A stretch of DNA of 20,373 nucleotides from an uncultured Bacilli bacterium (GCA_949840855.1 CATKYP010000004.1:1-20373); one strand, 5' to 3'; shown: positions 5,880 through 15,018, counted from the stretch's first letter. Notes: generated from the sequence alone by a model not told the origin. Program-made: numbers and translations.

Positions 5880-7224
5880 TATCAGAAGTGCTAAAAAGAT
5901 ATTAGCACCTCCATATATTCAAATTAAGGCAAAAATAATTCAAAATGGTATTACTAATAGTAAAGAAAATATCTCACAAGATGATGAATATATAGTTGCT
6001 CCAAGTGCAAAAAAAATAGCAACATATATTCAAAATCAAATATTTGGAAGTGATTTAGTTACACAAACTGATGGATTAAATATAGGATGGTTAATGCCAG
6101 CATTGAAAGAGTCTTTAATGTTAGCAGTATATCAAACAGAAGCATTTATATATATTCATAAATACGAAAATAAAGTATATCTTGAATGTTTTAAAAAAAG
6201 TGATATTCACGATTTAGTACAAGCATTTGATAAAGTTAGAGAAGCTACAATAGTACAAGAATATGAAACACCTTTTAATGAAAAAGCCTCTTATTTATTA
6301 AAAAGAAAGATAAAATTAGAAAACAACAAAAGTTATATTAAATTTATTGCTTTCAAATGTGAGGAAGGAAAAGAGAAAGAAATCTCCATAGAAAAATTTA
6401 ATAGTATTTTTGAAACAGAATACCCAAATAGCGACTTACTAAATTATACAGTATTAATAAATGTTGATTTGGGAGAGGACTTCTTCAAAGATAGCAGAAA
6501 TTCGCTTCTTGAAGAAATGGAGATTTTAAATACTTTTTGGGATGAAATCAGAAAAACAAAAACAAAAATTGCAACAACGCAACATTATCAGAGTAATGAT
6601 ATTGTTACAAATTGGGTCCCAACTACACATTACAATATTCAAACTTTATCAGTAAATGACTTACAAGATTATTTTACTTTATTGCCTGGAGATAAAAATC
6701 ATTCATTTTTTCAGTACTTACAAGGAGAGATAAGAAGTGAAAAATATATCGAATCATTTAAGTTTATTGATTATCAAATTATTCAAATGTCTGGCTTAAG
6801 TCCTGTTAGCTTTGGTTATGAAAAAGATGCATATCAAAACAAGGATAACATTGATTTGAATAAAAATAGCTCTGATATGATGATAGAAGCAATAAAAACG
6901 CAAATAGAGCCACAAATTAATTCTTTAATAGAGAATATTATAAGAGCTCAAAAAACGTTCGTAGAAGAGACAGAAAATATACTTCCAGAAAATCTTGAAT
7001 GGAATTATGGCAATAATGAAAAGTTTGATGATATGAAGAAACTTAAGGTTTTGAAAAGTATTCAAAGTGTTAGTTCAATTCCAAAATCAACAAGAGCAAA
7101 AATAGTGCTTCCTATTTTAAACAAAATGATAGACGAAGGTATAGATGAAAATGAAGTTAATACTTTTGTTAAAGAATTAAATGGTGAAGTTGAAGATTTG
7201 AATATTAAGTTTGGAGAATTATGA
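5869..7224 (+). CDS. Portal protein (SPP1 gp6-like)
   Basis: A 451-residue protein that forms the dodecameric ring through which DNA enters and leaves the head and on which scaffold and capsid assemble. Support: size, order (after TerL and before a minor head protein and scaffold), and portal-like features such as APSAKKIATYIQNQIFG near residues 44-60, a long helical central region, and GLSPVSFGYEKDAYQNKDNI near residue 308, which matches the G-x-S-x-x-x-F-G segment of portals. It starts with GTG 5869, after a long purine-rich ribosome site at 5853-5862; no ATG is available upstream in frame. The stop overlaps the next start (ATGA 7221-7224). Confidence 0.85.
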   Translation: MNYSIRSAKKILAPPYIQIKAKIIQNGITNSKENISQDDEYIVAPSAKKIATYIQNQIFGSDLVTQTDGLNIGWLMPALKESLMLAVYQTEAFIYIHKYENKVYLECFKKSDIHDLVQAFDKVREATIVQEYETPFNEKASYLLKRKIKLENNKSYIKFIAFKCEEGKEKEISIEKFNSIFETEYPNSDLLNYTVLINVDLGEDFFKDSRNSLLEEMEILNTFWDEIRKTKTKIATTQHYQSNDIVTNWVPTTHYNIQTLSVNDLQDYFTLLPGDKNHSFFQYLQGEIRSEKYIESFKFIDYQIIQMSGLSPVSFGYEKDAYQNKDNIDLNKNSSDMMIEAIKTQIEPQINSLIENIIRAQKTFVEETENILPENLEWNYGNNEKFDDMKKLKVLKSIQSVSSIPKSTRAKIVLPILNKMIDEGIDENEVNTFVKELNGEVEDLNIKFGEL

Positions 7225-8144
7225 GACCAGATGAATTAATAGGCAATTCAGTAGAAGTATTGAAAAATAACTATTATAAAAGAATGCTACAAACAAAACA
7301 ATTATTCTTTAAATGTTTGCAAGAAAATAAAACACTAGAAGAATTTAACAGAGAATTTGCAAAAATTTGGGAAGGCTTAGAATATCGTTTTATGAATACT
7401 AGAAAGAAAGAGCTAGAAACATTAATAGATGAATTAAATAAAGTCTCATTAGATGATAAAACTAAAGAGTTTTTGGAATTGATAAGTCAAAGTAGATTTG
7501 ATGAAGCATTTAAAAAATATGAAAACACTATAAAAAAGTATTATCAAAATAGATTATCTACAATAGATAATGTAGAAGATATAGACTCTTATTTATCAAA
7601 CTTTGTAAGTAAATATGATGATTATCAAGCTAGTATTCCTTATTTTACAAAAAGTGGCTTATTACATTCATATCGCGATATAGCAGATTACAGTTCTATG
7701 TTGTTTAATACTAATTTGTTAAGAATTGCTATAAACAGAACATTATATGACGCTGAATATTTAGATATGGATTTAATATATATACCAGCTCACAATTTAA
7801 GTTGTCAAAAATGCATTGAATGGCAGGGCAAAATTTTTTCTAAGAGTGGTAAAGACAAGAGATATCCTAGATTAGAAGAAGCCTATTCAAATGGTTTAGG
7901 TCATCCTAATTGTAAACACGTTCCAGTTTTATATTGGGATGAGTCTCAAATACAAAAAGAAAAGTTTAACTCTAATTATTGGAAAGATCAATATGAAATA
8001 GATCAAAAGAAAAAAGCTATCCAAAGAGAAATATCTAAAAAGAATACAGATTTGAAAATATATAAAGAGTTAAACAATAAAACAAAAATAGAAATAACAA
8101 AAAAACAAATAAAAAGATTAAGACTTAGGCTTTCAGAACTCTGA
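7221..8144 (+). CDS. Minor head protein (phage minor capsid protein 2 / SPP1 gp7-like)
   Basis: A 307-residue protein packaged in small numbers near the portal, thought to help DNA entry or procapsid assembly. The N-terminal 190 residues are helical. The signature is at residues 190-237: PAHNLSCQKCIEWQGKIFS, later YPRLEEA and GLGHPNCKHVPVLYW. That is a Cys pair (about C194, C197), a W-Q-G, then N-C-K-H, the likely metal-binding pattern of the family. The C-terminus (about 265-307) is a strongly charged Lys/Glu helix. It overlaps the portal stop by four bases, a tight coupling that supports joint assembly. Confidence 0.8.
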   Translation: MRPDELIGNSVEVLKNNYYKRMLQTKQLFFKCLQENKTLEEFNREFAKIWEGLEYRFMNTRKKELETLIDELNKVSLDDKTKEFLELISQSRFDEAFKKYENTIKKYYQNRLSTIDNVEDIDSYLSNFVSKYDDYQASIPYFTKSGLLHSYRDIADYSSMLFNTNLLRIAINRTLYDAEYLDMDLIYIPAHNLSCQKCIEWQGKIFSKSGKDKRYPRLEEAYSNGLGHPNCKHVPVLYWDESQIQKEKFNSNYWKDQYEIDQKKKAIQREISKKNTDLKIYKELNNKTKIEITKKQIKRLRLRLSEL

Positions 8145-8154
8145 TGTAAGTCCT

Positions 8155-8178
8155 AAAAGTTACGCTTAAGCACTTTTT
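8155..8178 (+). other. Small hairpin in the gap before the scaffold gene
   Basis: AAAAGT (8155-8160) can pair with ACTTTT (8172-8177), and the loop holds the palindrome GCTTAAGC (8164-8171), so two folds compete. A short T run follows. It may be a weak terminator or an RNA processing site ahead of the highly expressed scaffold and capsid genes. Confidence 0.2.
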
Positions 8179-8196
8179 CTCAAATTAGGAGGAAAT

Positions 8197-8721
8197 ATGG
8201 ATTTTACTAAATACGTAAAAAATAAAGATTTGCAAATTACAAATGATGATATCGATATCGAAAAGTTAACTAATGATTTAAGAAAGGGTTATACAAACGA
8301 TAATGATTTATCAGCAAAAATAACAGCTGGTATTGATGACGCAAAATCAAAATGGGACCCTAAAACAACAAAAGAATATACAGAGTTACAGTCTAGCTAT
8401 GAAACAGCTATTAAAGATTTAGATACTGCTAATAGTACTATTAAAACTAAAAACTTAGAATTAGAGATGATGTCTAGAGGCTTTAATAAAGAAGATTTTA
8501 AAGAAGTATCAAATCTAAGAAATAGCCTGTATGCAGATGAGAAAGATGACTCTAAAGCAATAGAAAGTATTGCTACAAGGTTCAAGGACACTTATTTCAA
8601 AGTAGAAGAACCACAAAAGAAATATGACGATAATTTTATTAAAGGTAATCAAGGAACTTCAAAAGAAGAAATTAAAATTACTAGAAATACATCATTATCA
8701 GATTTGAAAATTAAAAAATAG
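8197..8721 (+). CDS. Scaffolding protein
   Basis: A 174-residue protein that would guide capsid assembly and then leave the procapsid. It lies directly before the major capsid gene with a strong ribosome site (AGGAGG, 8187-8192). It is highly charged, helical and lacks Cys. The middle (about residues 60-92, YTELQSSYETAIKDLDTANS and onward) is a coiled coil, followed by MSRGFNKEDF, as in the phage GP20-type scaffold family. The C-terminus is basic (SLSDLKIKK), as expected for a capsid-binding tail. No protease gene is seen, so removal is probably by exit rather than cleavage. Confidence 0.8.
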   Translation: MDFTKYVKNKDLQITNDDIDIEKLTNDLRKGYTNDNDLSAKITAGIDDAKSKWDPKTTKEYTELQSSYETAIKDLDTANSTIKTKNLELEMMSRGFNKEDFKEVSNLRNSLYADEKDDSKAIESIATRFKDTYFKVEEPQKKYDDNFIKGNQGTSKEEIKITRNTSLSDLKIKK

Positions 8722-8737
8722 AAGGGAATGATAAAAA

Positions 8738-9631
8738 ATGAATTTTACAGATTTAAATTTAGATTTACAAGGAGTTATGAAAAGAACTTATTCTAACTTG
8801 CTTTATAAGTCAACTTTTATGAATTTTTTAAATCCTGCATTTATGCAAGTTGCAAGAAGTACTGGTACACCAGTTATAGAGGTAATCAAACAAACTAATA
8901 CACCTCTAAATAAAAGGGATGGGGTAGAGATTAAAAACGCTCTAACTAATTCTCTAGCAAGCTATAATACTGTTATGGTTAAACTAACAGATTTAGCTAT
9001 GGATTATTCTTTTAGAATTAGTCCTATTGTTACAACAACACCACTTGAGAATATCATCCAAGGTCAAATGGATCTAAAAGATAGTCAGATCGCAAAAGAG
9101 ATAGATAAATATGGATATAAAAAGTTATCTGACACTATTACAGGATTAAGTGATGGTTCACAAGCTTATTCTGTTGGACAAGTTATTAAATGGGCACCAA
9201 CTCAAAAAGAAGATTATGTAAGCATAGTAAATGAACTAAGATCTATTCTATTTGATAGAGATATATACGATGGCTATCAACTAGGATTAATATCAACAGA
9301 ATATGCTAAATATGTATCTGCTCTAACTTCTATTATCAAGTATGAAACTAGAACAGGTGTTGAAGCTGTTGACAGAGGTATTGTTGCTTATGCTTATGGA
9401 GTAGATACGTTTGAGATTAATTCAGGTGTTGTTCCAACTGGTACCAAAGGTTTCTTTGGAAACAGCGTTGCTTGCGTTGGAGATATGTTCTTCTCTGCTA
9501 TGGCACAGTATAATGGTAACTTCCCAGGCTTCCCAGGTTATTGGGTATTAGAAGGTAACATATTATTTGGTGCAGAAGTTGTTAGACCTGAAGCTATTAT
9601 AAAGTTAGCTGATGAAGAAGTAACAGCGTAA
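8738..9631 (+). CDS. Major capsid protein
   Basis: A 297-residue protein, the building block of the icosahedral shell, probably with the HK97 fold. The call rests on position (after scaffold, before connectors), size, lack of a signal peptide, more even codon use with more C-ending codons in the second half than its neighbours, and the pattern of a helical N-terminal part followed by beta-rich sequence ending GAEVVRPEAIIKLADEEVTA. The segment with EYAKYVSALTSIIKYETRTG (about residues 188-207) fits the P-domain helix seen in related coat proteins. Ribosome site AAGGGA (8722-8727). Confidence 0.85.
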   Translation: MNFTDLNLDLQGVMKRTYSNLLYKSTFMNFLNPAFMQVARSTGTPVIEVIKQTNTPLNKRDGVEIKNALTNSLASYNTVMVKLTDLAMDYSFRISPIVTTTPLENIIQGQMDLKDSQIAKEIDKYGYKKLSDTITGLSDGSQAYSVGQVIKWAPTQKEDYVSIVNELRSILFDRDIYDGYQLGLISTEYAKYVSALTSIIKYETRTGVEAVDRGIVAYAYGVDTFEINSGVVPTGTKGFFGNSVACVGDMFFSAMAQYNGNFPGFPGYWVLEGNILFGAEVVRPEAIIKLADEEVTA

Positions 9632-9648
9632 TAAGGAGATGAGAGAAT

Positions 9649-10032
9649 ATGAAATACTTTACAGAAGAAGAATTTATGGGCAAGTACTATGACGAATGTG
9701 GTAGTTATAAAATTACTGCTTCAAATATAGAAGACGCTTGTTTAATGATATTCTCTCAAATTGGTTTGAGATATAGGGACTATTCTTGGAACGAGAATAC
9801 AGTCCCTAAAGCCATAAAAAATGCTTCAATGGAACAATTAAGGTTTTTATTAGTTCACGATATACCTTTCTTAGATACAAATAAATTTGAAATAGATGGA
9901 ATGAGTGCAGAGCTTGATAGTACTATTTCAAAAAAAGCTCTTTTATTTCTATCTACTGCTGAAGTTAATTATTTTAGTAGAACAAACACTATAAATCAAA
10001 ATATGGGTATTAATATACCTTTTGGTGGCTAA
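9649..10032 (+). CDS. Head-tail connector, adaptor (SPP1 gp15-like)
   Basis: A 127-residue mostly helical protein, the first gene after the major capsid gene. That is the usual place of the adaptor ring that docks on the portal. It begins MKYFTEEEFMGKYYDECGSY, with helices containing SMEQLRFLLVHDIPFL and KKALLFLSTAEVNYFSRT, matching the general pattern of gp15/gp6-like connectors. Ribosome site AAGGAG (9633-9638). Sequence support is modest; position is the main evidence. Confidence 0.65.
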   Translation: MKYFTEEEFMGKYYDECGSYKITASNIEDACLMIFSQIGLRYRDYSWNENTVPKAIKNASMEQLRFLLVHDIPFLDTNKFEIDGMSAELDSTISKKALLFLSTAEVNYFSRTNTINQNMGINIPFGG

Positions 10033-10034
10033 AA

Positions 10035-10340
10035 ATGCAATTAGGAAATGGAAAGAGAGCAATTTTAAGAAAGTTTAATCGTGATAACAATAGCAACTAT
10101 TATGATGACCAAAATTATGAGGATGTTCCTATAAAAATAATACCTTTTAAAGTAGAAGATGTTATTAAATTTGGACTATCTACGTGCCCAGAAGCAACAG
10201 GATATTTTCAAATAGATAGAAGAATTGATGTTATAGAAGGTGATCAGATACTTTTTAAGAATAGTACCTATACAATTCTAAAGTTGTCAGATATTTGGTT
10301 GTTTGGAAGAGTAGAGAATAAGATAGCTTATGTCAAATAG
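10035..10340 (+). CDS. Head closure / stopper protein (SPP1 gp16-like)
   Basis: A 101-residue beta-rich protein that would seal the filled head beneath the adaptor ring. The C-terminal pattern RRIDVIEGDQILFKNSTYTI (about residues 62-81) followed by LKLSDIWLF is typical of small head-tail joining proteins, where D-x-I-x-x-G-D is followed by a short strand and the Y-x-I-x-x-L strand. It starts two bases after the adaptor stop and overlaps the next gene by 11 bases. Confidence 0.65.
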   Translation: MQLGNGKRAILRKFNRDNNSNYYDDQNYEDVPIKIIPFKVEDVIKFGLSTCPEATGYFQIDRRIDVIEGDQILFKNSTYTILKLSDIWLFGRVENKIAYVK

Positions 10341-10707
10341 TCTATATGTAACTGCTGATTTAAGTTGGAACGAAAAGACTAGAATAGCGTTACAAAAAGC
10401 TCCAAACAAAGTTATGTATGTTATAGCAAGTCAAACATTAGATAGGGCTATTCCAATTATTCCAATGTCAACTAAAGTTGGAGGTGGAACTCTAAGAAAA
10501 ACAACGAAAGCATATAGTGTTAAAAAAAGTTCTGATTTAGGATATCACTTATGTTCTAATACAGATTATGCTATTCATCCATATTTAATGAACGATAGTA
10601 GCACAAATTGGAGTACTATTAATACTCACTCACATTGGTTTGACAAGACTTGGAAAGAACAACACGAAACAATAATCAATTCAAGTGTTAATCAAAATAA
10701 AATTTAA
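10330..10707 (+). CDS. Minor capsid / tail joining protein (HK97 gp10-like)
   Basis: A 125-residue protein in the connector cluster. It shows an N-terminal helix (NEKTRIALQKAPNKVMYVIA), the GGGTLRKTT turn, a beta part with NTDYAIHPYLMN, and the ending SHWFDKTWKEQHETII. The order of G-L-R-x-S/T, then Y-A-x-x-x-x, then W-F-D-K-T-W matches the Bacillota minor capsid/tail completion family related to HK97 gp10. Start ATG overlaps the stopper gene. Confidence 0.65.
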   Translation: MSNSLYVTADLSWNEKTRIALQKAPNKVMYVIASQTLDRAIPIIPMSTKVGGGTLRKTTKAYSVKKSSDLGYHLCSNTDYAIHPYLMNDSSTNWSTINTHSHWFDKTWKEQHETIINSSVNQNKI

Positions 10708-10720
10708 TTTTGGAGGATAT

Positions 10721-11116
10721 ATGAAGAAAAACGAAGTTTTAATAGAATATCTAAGACATATGATACCTGATTATTTAGTAGTAGGCGAATATAAGACATC
10801 AAATTCAAGAAGCAATCAAATTACTGTCCAAGAACAAAATGGCGAAAAAATAGTGTTTTCTGGGGAAATAGAGCCACTGTTTAACTATATGCAAATAGTT
10901 ATATTTGGAAATTCTATTAAAGACCAAAAGGAACTTGCAGATAGGATTGGATCATTAATAGGACGCAATGAAAAAATAAAAATCAAAAAGGAATATTGGC
11001 AAATAATATTTAAACAATTCTCAAATCCTGAAACTTTGGAGTATCTAGATATTAAAAGAGTAGGATACTCAATAGTTTTAAAATGTATAATTAATAAATT
11101 TTATGAGGAGGCATAG
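10721..11116 (+). CDS. Tail terminator / completion protein (minor capsid protein 3-like)
   Basis: A 131-residue protein. ATG 10721 follows GGAGG (10712-10716) by four bases; an upstream ATG at 10685 lies inside the previous gene and before that site. It starts with a helix (VLIEYLRHMIPDYLVVGEY), then strands with SGEIEPLFNYMQIVIFGNS and DQKELADRIGSLIG, the alternating pattern of tail terminator proteins (SPP1 gp17, minor capsid 3 family) that cap the tail tube and join it to the head. It directly precedes the major tail protein, which is the standard order. Confidence 0.65.
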   Translation: MKKNEVLIEYLRHMIPDYLVVGEYKTSNSRSNQITVQEQNGEKIVFSGEIEPLFNYMQIVIFGNSIKDQKELADRIGSLIGRNEKIKIKKEYWQIIFKQFSNPETLEYLDIKRVGYSIVLKCIINKFYEEA

Positions 11117-11118
11117 TT

Positions 11119-11604
11119 ATGACAGATGAAGAATTACAATTTTATGTAAATAATAGAGAAGTTATTAGAAACTTAGCATTAAATACAGGTACAACATCAG
11201 CTCCTGAGTTCACAAAGATGTGTACTTTATCAGAGATAGGATTAAGTCCTGATTTTAACCAAAAAGACTGGTATGTTGCTTGTGATGCCATCAAAAGAGC
11301 AGTGTTAACAGGCGTTAGTCTAACACTAAATACTACTGTTAAATTAGATATGAATAATAAAGCTATTAAAAGCACTTTAAAAAGTATTCATACATTAATC
11401 AAAACAGGTGAAATTGCACAATTCAATAATCAACTAATTCAATTTGAACTAATTGATGATGTTAATGAAGGAATTCTTACTTACAAAAAATATCAGGTTC
11501 AAGTTGTGCTAAAATTTTCTGAATTAGGAGGAGCTGTAGAAGATGAAGGTGGTTATAAATTAGAAATAATCTTCATTGGTAGAGGTAAAGAAATAACAGA
11601 ATAA
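11119..11604 (+). CDS. Major tail (tube) protein
   Basis: A 161-residue protein that would polymerise into the tail tube. Position between tail terminator and tape measure, the size, and the beta-rich body (VLTGVSLTLNTTVKLDMNNK, then QVQVVLKFSELGG and YKLEIIFIGRGKE) support this. A very strong ribosome site (GAGGAGG, 11104-11110) and an intrinsic terminator right behind it fit a gene needed in high amount. In most siphophages the tail assembly chaperone genes follow here; none is present in the 73-base gap before the tape measure gene. Confidence 0.75.
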   Translation: MTDEELQFYVNNREVIRNLALNTGTTSAPEFTKMCTLSEIGLSPDFNQKDWYVACDAIKRAVLTGVSLTLNTTVKLDMNNKAIKSTLKSIHTLIKTGEIAQFNNQLIQFELIDDVNEGILTYKKYQVQVVLKFSELGGAVEDEGGYKLEIIFIGRGKEITE

Positions 11605-11623
11605 TAATTAAAAGCTCATTAAT

Positions 11624-11660
11624 AGGGTAATCAATTATGATTATCCTTTTTTCTTTTTTT
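11624..11660 (+). terminator. Intrinsic terminator between major tail protein and tape measure
   Basis: Bases 11624-11633 (AGGGTAATCA) pair with 11638-11647 (TGATTATCCT) for ten pairs with one G-U; the loop is ATTA (11634-11637). A T-rich run TTTTTTTCTTTTTTT spans 11646-11660 approximately. This is the best terminator in the window. It probably lowers transcription into the tail genes downstream relative to capsid and tube genes. Confidence 0.85.
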
Positions 11661-11677
11661 GAGAAAGGAGGGATAAA

Positions 11678-13534
11678 ATGGCAACTGGTGGAACAGTAAC
11701 CTTTAATTTTAAAGGTGATGATAGTGATTTAGATAAGAAAACAAGAGCAATAGACGATAAAATAAAGAGCTTAGGTAAATCAATAGGGAGTGCCTTTTTA
11801 AAAGGTGCAACAGTAGCTAGTGCAGCTATGACAGCAGTTGTTGGTACTTCAATAAAGGCATATGCTGATATGGAACAAAATATTGGTGGTGTAGAAACAT
11901 TATTTAAAAATAGTGCAGACACTGTAATAGCTAATGCAAAAAAGGCTTATGAAACAGCAGGATTAAGTGCTAATCAATATATGGAAACAGTGACATCATT
12001 TAGTGCTAGCCTTTTACAAAGTTTAGGTGGAGATACAGTAAAAGCTGCAGAAGTAGCTGATATGGCAATAGTTGATATGTCTGATAATGCAAACAAGATG
12101 GGTACTTCTATGGAAATGATACAAAATGCATATCAAGGATTTGCTAAGCAAAATTATACTATGTTAGATAACCTAAAACTTGGCTATGGTGGAACTAAAG
12201 AAGAAATGGAACGTCTACTTGTAGATGCTGAAAAAATATCAGGCATAAAGTATGATATATCTTCATTTTCTGACATTACTGAGGCTATTCACGTTATGCA
12301 AGTAGAAATGGGAATTTCTGGTATTTCTGCTCAAGAAGCTGCTGAAGCAGTTGCGTCTGGTGCTATGACAGAAGAGGAAGCTTTTAATGCGTTGGGTACA
12401 ACAGCAAAAGAAGCAACTGAGACAATAAGTGGTAGCATAAATTCTGCGAAAGGTGCAATTGCCAACTTTTTAAGTGGATCAGGTAGTATTGATGATGTTA
12501 TTACTACTGTTACAACAGCAATAACAAATGTTAGCAAGGCTTTAACTACTATGGCTCCTAAAATCGTTGACGGACTTGTTGGCTTAGTAAATGGTTTATT
12601 GCCTCAAATTCCTTCATTAATACAAGGATTAATGCCAACAATAGTTGATGGAATAATAGGTTTAGCAAATGGAGTAATAGCTGTATTACCACAAGTTATG
12701 TCAATGCTATCTGGGATGCTACCACAAATTCTACAGTCATTAATTAATGGACTCATACAAATTGTAACCTCTGTTGCAGATATGTTGCCTTCTTTAATAC
12801 CAATGGTAGTAGAGGCAATTGTAGGGTTAATACCTGTTTTATTGAGTAACTTACCTTTATTTATAAATGCAGGCATTCAGATGACAATAGGTTTGATGAA
12901 TGGCTTGTTGAATGCGATACCAGTTTTGGTCGATTCTTTACCTCAAATCATAGAAAGTCTTATTACTGGACTTATGGGAGCTTTACCTCAGTTGATTTTT
13001 ATGGGACCAACTTTGATTTTAGGATTGGTTAAGGGGTTACTTAGTGCAATATTTAGTTTACACACAACAGGTCCTAAAATTATAAAGGGTATAGTTGATG
13101 GTTTGATGTCAGGATTTCCAGAAATGTTAAAAGTTGGTGGAGACCTTATAAAAGGATTATGGCAAGGTATATCAGATGTTACTGGTTGGATAACAAACAA
13201 AATTAAAGGCTTTGGAAAGAGTGTACTAAGTGCTATAAAAGGTATATTTGGAATACATTCTCCATCAAAAGAATTTGCCTTTATAGGTAAAATGAATGTT
13301 TTGGGATTAGAGCAAGGTATGGAGGATATGAAAGGAGAGTTAAACACTACTTTTGATGATATGATGAATTTAAGTCCAACTTTATCAGCCAGCGCTTCTA
13401 ATGTATATAATCCAAATGTGAATGTAGTTGTAAATAATTCATTTGAACAGGACCCTCTAGGACAAATGGTTCAAACCCAAAAAAACTTTAGTGGAGGTTC
13501 TAAAAATGATTATAACTTTGGATTGGGGGTATAG
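11678..13534 (+). CDS. Tape measure protein
   Basis: A 618-residue protein that sets tail length and is probably released at infection. The N-terminal region (residues 1-260) is the typical tape measure domain: AYADMEQNIGGVETLFKNSA, then AYETAGLSANQYMETVTSFS and QNAYQGFAKQNYTMLDNLKL. From about residue 290 to 485 there are many hydrophobic segments spaced by Pro/Gly (such as IVDGLVGLVNGLLPQIPSLI) which could cross the host membrane. The C-terminal part has GIHSPSKEFAFIGK, a hallmark of Bacillota tape measures. At about 1.5 angstrom per residue the tail would be roughly 90 nm, short for a siphovirus. Ribosome site AAAGGAGGG (11664-11672). The terminator lies just before it. Confidence 0.92.
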   Translation: MATGGTVTFNFKGDDSDLDKKTRAIDDKIKSLGKSIGSAFLKGATVASAAMTAVVGTSIKAYADMEQNIGGVETLFKNSADTVIANAKKAYETAGLSANQYMETVTSFSASLLQSLGGDTVKAAEVADMAIVDMSDNANKMGTSMEMIQNAYQGFAKQNYTMLDNLKLGYGGTKEEMERLLVDAEKISGIKYDISSFSDITEAIHVMQVEMGISGISAQEAAEAVASGAMTEEEAFNALGTTAKEATETISGSINSAKGAIANFLSGSGSIDDVITTVTTAITNVSKALTTMAPKIVDGLVGLVNGLLPQIPSLIQGLMPTIVDGIIGLANGVIAVLPQVMSMLSGMLPQILQSLINGLIQIVTSVADMLPSLIPMVVEAIVGLIPVLLSNLPLFINAGIQMTIGLMNGLLNAIPVLVDSLPQIIESLITGLMGALPQLIFMGPTLILGLVKGLLSAIFSLHTTGPKIIKGIVDGLMSGFPEMLKVGGDLIKGLWQGISDVTGWITNKIKGFGKSVLSAIKGIFGIHSPSKEFAFIGKMNVLGLEQGMEDMKGELNTTFDDMMNLSPTLSASASNVYNPNVNVVVNNSFEQDPLGQMVQTQKNFSGGSKNDYNFGLGV

Positions 13535-13536
13535 TA

Positions 13537-15018
13537 ATGATTAAAATTTTTATAGCTGATGAAGAAATAGAATTTAATCAAAATATTCAAATCACAGAAG
13601 AAATGCTTACTACTTCTTCTGTGATATTAGACACCTGTTATCCAAAAAAATGGGAGGATGATGGAGATTATATTTCAAGGTTTTATCTTCCTAAAGATTA
13701 TTCCAGATGTGAAATTTATAACGACGATGATCTTATATTTATGGGAGTTGTGAAAAATACTGGTAATATTTCATTAAATCCACGTTATCCTAAATATTGT
13801 AAATTACAAATACTAAGTTATAAGACGTTTTTAAGTGAGGGGATAACTTTAGATTTTGTAATTGCAAACAAGACGGTTGAGGAAGCTATATATCAAGTAA
13901 CAGATGCTATAGCAGATTATGGTTTTGTTGTAGGCAATATAGTCTTAAAAAATGCAGATGAAGTTATAGGTGCTTATTCAACTTTAGATAAAACAGCTTA
14001 TGATATGTATCAATATTTTTCTGAAATAACTAATTCAAAATGGTATGTAAGAAGAATTGATAAAAATACTGTTGCGGTAGACTTTTATGATCCAGAAGAA
14101 TTACCTAGAGCTGAAAATATAGAGTACACAACAGAATATTTTGAGAAAAATAATATTCAAGATGATATATCTATAAGTTATTCAACTTCTGATTATCGTA
14201 ATAAACAAATAGTATTATCCAATAAAGTTTATGCAAATGTTAATAGTGTTGAACAGAAAATAGCAGATAGTTATAGCAATGAATTCTTAACTGAAAAAGC
14301 AATAGGTAAAATTAATTCAATTTTGGTTGATGGGGAAAGTAAACTATTTGCTACAAATTCTGAAAAAGAAACAGGAATAATAGCAGACTTTTATTATACG
14401 CCAGGAGAAGCTAAATTTACTTCTAAGGCTCAGTATTCTAATGGTACAAATATTGTAATTGATTATATAGCAATTGTTCAAGGAAGAGAAATAGCATATT
14501 CAAATGATGAAATATCAAGAATACATAGTCAATTAGGAATAAGTGGTGTTATTTCTAGATATGAAAATAGAAACGATATTTTATATTCTTCTCAACTGTA
14601 TTCAATAGCTACCAATTGTATTAAGTATAAAGGAAAGCCTGATTATACTTTGAAATTAAATACTTATAATAAAGATTTGTTTTTCATAGGACAACAAGTA
14701 TATTTTAATGCTCCTATTGAAGAACTAAAAACAGATTATATGGTTAAAAAGAAAATAATTGATATTTGTATTGTTGGAAGCGAAAAACACTTATTTTATA
14801 CATATGAATTATCAAGCAATTATAATTCTGAAAGTGCTATAAACTTCTTTGATAATCAGAGAAGAAAATCAAACGGAAACATATCGCAAGGAGATTACAT
14901 ATCTAGAAACATTGATATAGAAAATACAGCTAATATAGTATTTAGTAATTTAAATATTGAAGAAATAGAAATAACTAATTCAAATGCATTAGATAGTGCT
15001 TTGGATACTGTATTGTAG
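13537..15018 (+). CDS. Tail hub / baseplate-type protein
   Basis: A 493-residue beta-rich protein directly after the tape measure. The layout, with a first barrel containing YISRFYLPKDYSRCEIYNDD and FMGVVKNTGNISLNP, then a helical middle (TVEEAIYQVTDAIADYGF), fits a gp27-like tail hub domain of Tal-type proteins. Pieces such as YSIATNCIKYKGKPDYTLKL and FIGQQVYFNAP are the next barrel. No separate Dit-type gene is found between it and the tape measure. The C-terminal 50 residues are Asn-rich and likely disordered. Ribosome site GGGGG (13524-13528). Confidence 0.6.
   Translation: MIKIFIADEEIEFNQNIQITEEMLTTSSVILDTCYPKKWEDDGDYISRFYLPKDYSRCEIYNDDDLIFMGVVKNTGNISLNPRYPKYCKLQILSYKTFLSEGITLDFVIANKTVEEAIYQVTDAIADYGFVVGNIVLKNADEVIGAYSTLDKTAYDMYQYFSEITNSKWYVRRIDKNTVAVDFYDPEELPRAENIEYTTEYFEKNNIQDDISISYSTSDYRNKQIVLSNKVYANVNSVEQKIADSYSNEFLTEKAIGKINSILVDGESKLFATNSEKETGIIADFYYTPGEAKFTSKAQYSNGTNIVIDYIAIVQGREIAYSNDEISRIHSQLGISGVISRYENRNDILYSSQLYSIATNCIKYKGKPDYTLKLNTYNKDLFFIGQQVYFNAPIEELKTDYMVKKKIIDICIVGSEKHLFYTYELSSNYNSESAINFFDNQRRKSNGNISQGDYISRNIDIENTANIVFSNLNIEEIEITNSNALDSALDTVL

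Noticed and set aside
12988..13347. Minus-strand 119-residue ORF within the tape measure
   Set aside because: Shadow of the tape measure gene, with no ribosome site and Pro/Ile-rich composition; similar shadows occur at 12604-12876 and 18436-18738.
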